A stretch of 64,000 nt of DNA from Streptomyces amritsarensis (GTDB lineage Bacteria; Actinomycetota; Actinomycetes; Streptomycetales; Streptomycetaceae): positions 37,356 through 101,355 of the forward strand of contig NZ_MQUR01000014.1 of the NCBI RefSeq assembly GCF_001953875.1, given 5' to 3'. The number at the start of each line of letters is the position of its first letter. The first letter of the stretch is position 1. Made by a program: the position numbers and the translations under genes. Shown piece by piece: positions 62,010-64,000 of the stretch. Below the pieces are notes generated by a model, which was not told the origin of the DNA, ran no database searches, and saw only the letters and a list, made by a program, of their open reading frames with translations.

Positions 62010-63248
62010 CTAGTTGCCGACGCGGCGGCGCACGTCCTGGAAGGCGGTGTAGTTGGCGATCAGCTCGATCTGTCCGGGCGGCGCGAGCTGCACGGCCTCG
62101 TCGAGCGTCTCGCACACCCGGAAGTCCAGGCCCGCGACCTCGAGGCGGACCGCGAGGTCCAGCTTGCGGTCGCCGATGACGAAGATCGGGTGGCCGGCCA
62201 GGCGCGGGTAGTCGACGTCCCACAGCCAGGACGTGTCGGTTCCGTCGGCGCCGCGCGCGTTCACGGAGAGGATCACCGGGGTCGGCGGCGGGTCGATCAG
62301 CGAAAACGTTTCGAGCCAGCCCGCAGGGTTCTTCGCGAGCAGCAGGCGCAGTTCGCGGCCCTGGAAGGTGACGACGTCGTAGCGGCCGGCGACGGCCTGC
62401 ACCTGGTACATCCGCTCCAGTGCGACCTGCGGCGGGACGCCGAAGACGGCGGCCACGGCGGCCGAGGTGGCGGCGTTGGCCTTGTTGGCGCGGCCGGGCA
62501 GCTGGAGGTGGATCGGCCAGGCCGAGCCGTGCGGGTCCAGTACGTGGTCGCCGGAGAGCGCCCAGGTCGGGGCCGGGCGGCGGAAGCCGCACTCGCCGCA
62601 GAACCAGTCGTCGCCCGGGCGCTGCATGACACCGCCGCAGGAGGGGCACGACCAGGCGTCGTCCTTCCACTCCTGGCCGGCGGCGACCCACACCACGTTC
62701 TGGGAGGAGGAGGCGGACCATACGATCAGCGGGTCGTCGCAGTTGGCGACGATGACGGCCTTGGAGCCCTGGAGCCCCTCACGCCACTTCTCCGCGAGCA
62801 TGCGGGTCTCGGCGGCGCGGTCCAGCTGGTCGCGGGAGAGGTTGAGCAGGGCGATCACCTTGGGGGTGACGTCCCGGGCCACTCCGGCCAGGTACTTCTC
62901 GTCGACCTCGATGACGCCGTATTTGGCGTCCGAGCCGCCGGCGAGAGCCGAGGTGATGCCCGCCGGCATGTTGGCGCCGAGGGCGTTGGACACGACCGGT
63001 CCGCTGGCCCGGAGGGCCTCGGCGATCAGCCGGGTCGTCGTGGTCTTGCCGTTCGTCGCGGAGACGAGGACGACGTCGAGGTGTTGCGCCAGCGCGCCGA
63101 GAAGATCGGGGTCGAGCCTGAGTGCGACCTTGCCACCGATCACCGATCCGCTTCCGCGTCCCGCGGCCCGCGACACCGCCGCCGCGGCCTTGCCCGCCGT
63201 CACGGCCAGCTTGGCCCGCGGCGAAAGCGGCTCCGTGTTGCCTGCCAT
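62010..63248 (-). CDS. murT: Lipid II isoglutaminyl synthase, ligase subunit MurT
   Basis: 412-residue Mur ligase homologue. The ATP motif is SATNGKTTT at 63-71, and a Cys4 zinc ribbon of C201, C204 (CPSCGG), C217 and C220 (CGECG) interrupts the middle domain. A DUF1727 C-terminal domain follows. Partners GatD to form isoglutamine in peptidoglycan. ATG 63248 with AGGAGG ten bases upstream. Confidence 0.94.
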   Translation of the reverse strand: MAGNTEPLSPRAKLAVTAGKAAAAVSRAAGRGSGSVIGGKVALRLDPDLLGALAQHLDVVLVSATNGKTTTTRLIAEALRASGPVVSNALGANMPAGITSALAGGSDAKYGVIEVDEKYLAGVARDVTPKVIALLNLSRDQLDRAAETRMLAEKWREGLQGSKAVIVANCDDPLIVWSASSSQNVVWVAAGQEWKDDAWSCPSCGGVMQRPGDDWFCGECGFRRPAPTWALSGDHVLDPHGSAWPIHLQLPGRANKANAATSAAVAAVFGVPPQVALERMYQVQAVAGRYDVVTFQGRELRLLLAKNPAGWLETFSLIDPPPTPVILSVNARGADGTDTSWLWDVDYPRLAGHPIFVIGDRKLDLAVRLEVAGLDFRVCETLDEAVQLAPPGQIELIANYTAFQDVRRRVGN

Positions 63249-63371
63249 CGTCCCTTGTCCTCCTAGCGTCGGTCGGCCCCAGCCTATCCAGTACCTGCCG
63301 CAGCCTTGACCGCGGCGCCCCCGCCCCGTCGCGGATCTGCTCATATAGTCGCCCGTCGTAGGCTTGGCGCC

Positions 63372-63926
63372 ATGCGACAGCGCCTGATCCCCGGTACCAC
63401 CGGACTCGTCCGCACCATGAGCCTGCTGGGTGATCCGGTGCTCCACTCGCCCTGCCCGGAGGTCACCGAATTCGGCCCGGCCCTCGCCCGGCTGATCGAG
63501 GACATGTTCGCGACGATGTACGCCGCCGAGGGGGTCGGCCTCGCCGCGAACCAGATCGGTGTCGCCCAGCGGGTGTTCGTCTACGACTGTCCCGATGACG
63601 AAGACGTACGGCACGTCGGGCACGTCGTCAACCCGCGTCTGGTGACGGCCGACGGGGACGAGTTCCTCGGGCCCGAGGGCTGCCTGTCCCTGCCGGGGCT
63701 GGAGGCGGGCACGGCCCGCTTCGACCACGCGGTCGTGGAGGGGGTCACCTCGGACGGGACTCCCGTGCGGATCTCCGGCACGGGGTTCTTCGCGCGCTGC
63801 CTCCAGCACGAGTGCGACCACCTCGACGGGACCGTGTACGCGGACCGCGTGACGGGGATGCGGGCCCGTCGCCTGCGGCGGGCGATCGCGAAGACGCCCT
63901 GGGGAGCCGAGTCGCTGCGCGGCTAG
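63372..63926 (+). CDS. def: Peptide deformylase
   Basis: 184-residue metalloenzyme removing the formyl group from nascent peptides. Motifs 1-3 are GVGLAANQ at 54-61, EGCLS at 102-106 (Cys104) and QHECDHLDG at 145-153 (His146, Glu147, His150). ATG 63372 is chosen over a longer frame. It faces away from murT with 123 bases between. Streptomycetes carry several def copies. Confidence 0.96.
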   Translation: MRQRLIPGTTGLVRTMSLLGDPVLHSPCPEVTEFGPALARLIEDMFATMYAAEGVGLAANQIGVAQRVFVYDCPDDEDVRHVGHVVNPRLVTADGDEFLGPEGCLSLPGLEAGTARFDHAVVEGVTSDGTPVRISGTGFFARCLQHECDHLDGTVYADRVTGMRARRLRRAIAKTPWGAESLRG

Positions 63927-64000
63927 GCACTTTGAGCCTCGCCGGCGTTTGAGGCGCGGGGTCCGGGGCGGCGCCCCGGGGAACCCGGCTCCGCCGGGCA
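63927..64000. repeat. Common Streptomyces GC-rich intergenic palindrome
   Basis: GCCTCGCCGGCGTTTGAGGC and GGGGCGGCGCCCCGG form stems of the kind repeated in many Streptomyces intergenic regions. Related to GGGGCTCCGCCCCGG near 44278. Probably terminates def; cut by the window edge. Confidence 0.5.

Overview
The window is high-GC actinobacterial chromosome, almost certainly Streptomyces. Codon third positions are nearly all G or C, GTG/TTG starts are common, and it carries a divergent extra EF-Tu gene (tuf3 type), a whiJ-like XRE/DUF397/ATPase cassette, a MurT-GatD pair and a ureABCFGD cluster. From memory, the order def-murT-gatD-pfkA ... ure ... bio ... purB ... tuf3 matches the S. coelicolor SCO1210s-SCO1320s core region, read in reverse. 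No phage, insertion sequence, CRISPR, tRNA or rRNA was seen.

Layout. 1-11 kb: end of a Gfo/Idh oxidoreductase, lipoprotein acyltransferase lnt, uppP, two small unknowns, a TVP38-type membrane protein, an AlkD-like repair protein, tuf3 with a candidate leader peptide, a patatin esterase, a spermidine-synthase-like methyltransferase, an MFS exporter and a Pro/Gln-rich anchored protein. 11-19 kb: hot-dog thioesterase, a frameshifted gene remnant, a Tat-exported GH3 glycosidase lipoprotein, DedA, two left-handed beta-helix proteins, and an EamA exporter facing an XRE-cupin regulator. 19-28 kb: YigZ, SbcD-SbcC nuclease, an Lrp regulator facing a rhodanese, a DUF885 protein and an ACT-GNAT fusion. 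28-38 kb: PhoD phosphatase, alpha/beta hydrolase, a DasR-like GntR regulator with a dre-like operator, a ROK repressor, and a two-component system facing an ABC exporter. 38-44 kb: mug-purB, an SGNH hydrolase and a CNNM/CorC pair. 44-49 kb: a GC-rich tandem repeat, then bioD-bioA-bioB facing bioF. 49-51 kb: the whiJ-like cassette. 51-56 kb: the urease operon. 56-64 kb: secreted S33 peptidase, PlsC acyltransferase, CtaG-like oxidase assembly protein with a 52-residue membrane protein, pfkA, gatD-murT and def.

How genes work together. bioF, bioA, bioD and bioB cover 7-keto-8-aminopelargonate to biotin. ureABC are structural and ureFGD assemble the nickel centre; ureE is absent and UreG has a His-rich N-terminus instead. 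MurT-GatD amidates lipid II and UppP recycles its carrier. SbcD-SbcC is one nuclease complex. The kinase and response regulator probably control the divergent ABC exporter. The most interesting leads are regulatory: a single in-frame TTA codon in the DUF397 gene, a dre-like operator on the GntR promoter, a 13-bp inverted repeat between lrp and the rhodanese gene, a probable CTG start for mug, two probable leaderless promoters, and a small ORF ahead of tuf3. No wholly new multi-gene system is evident.
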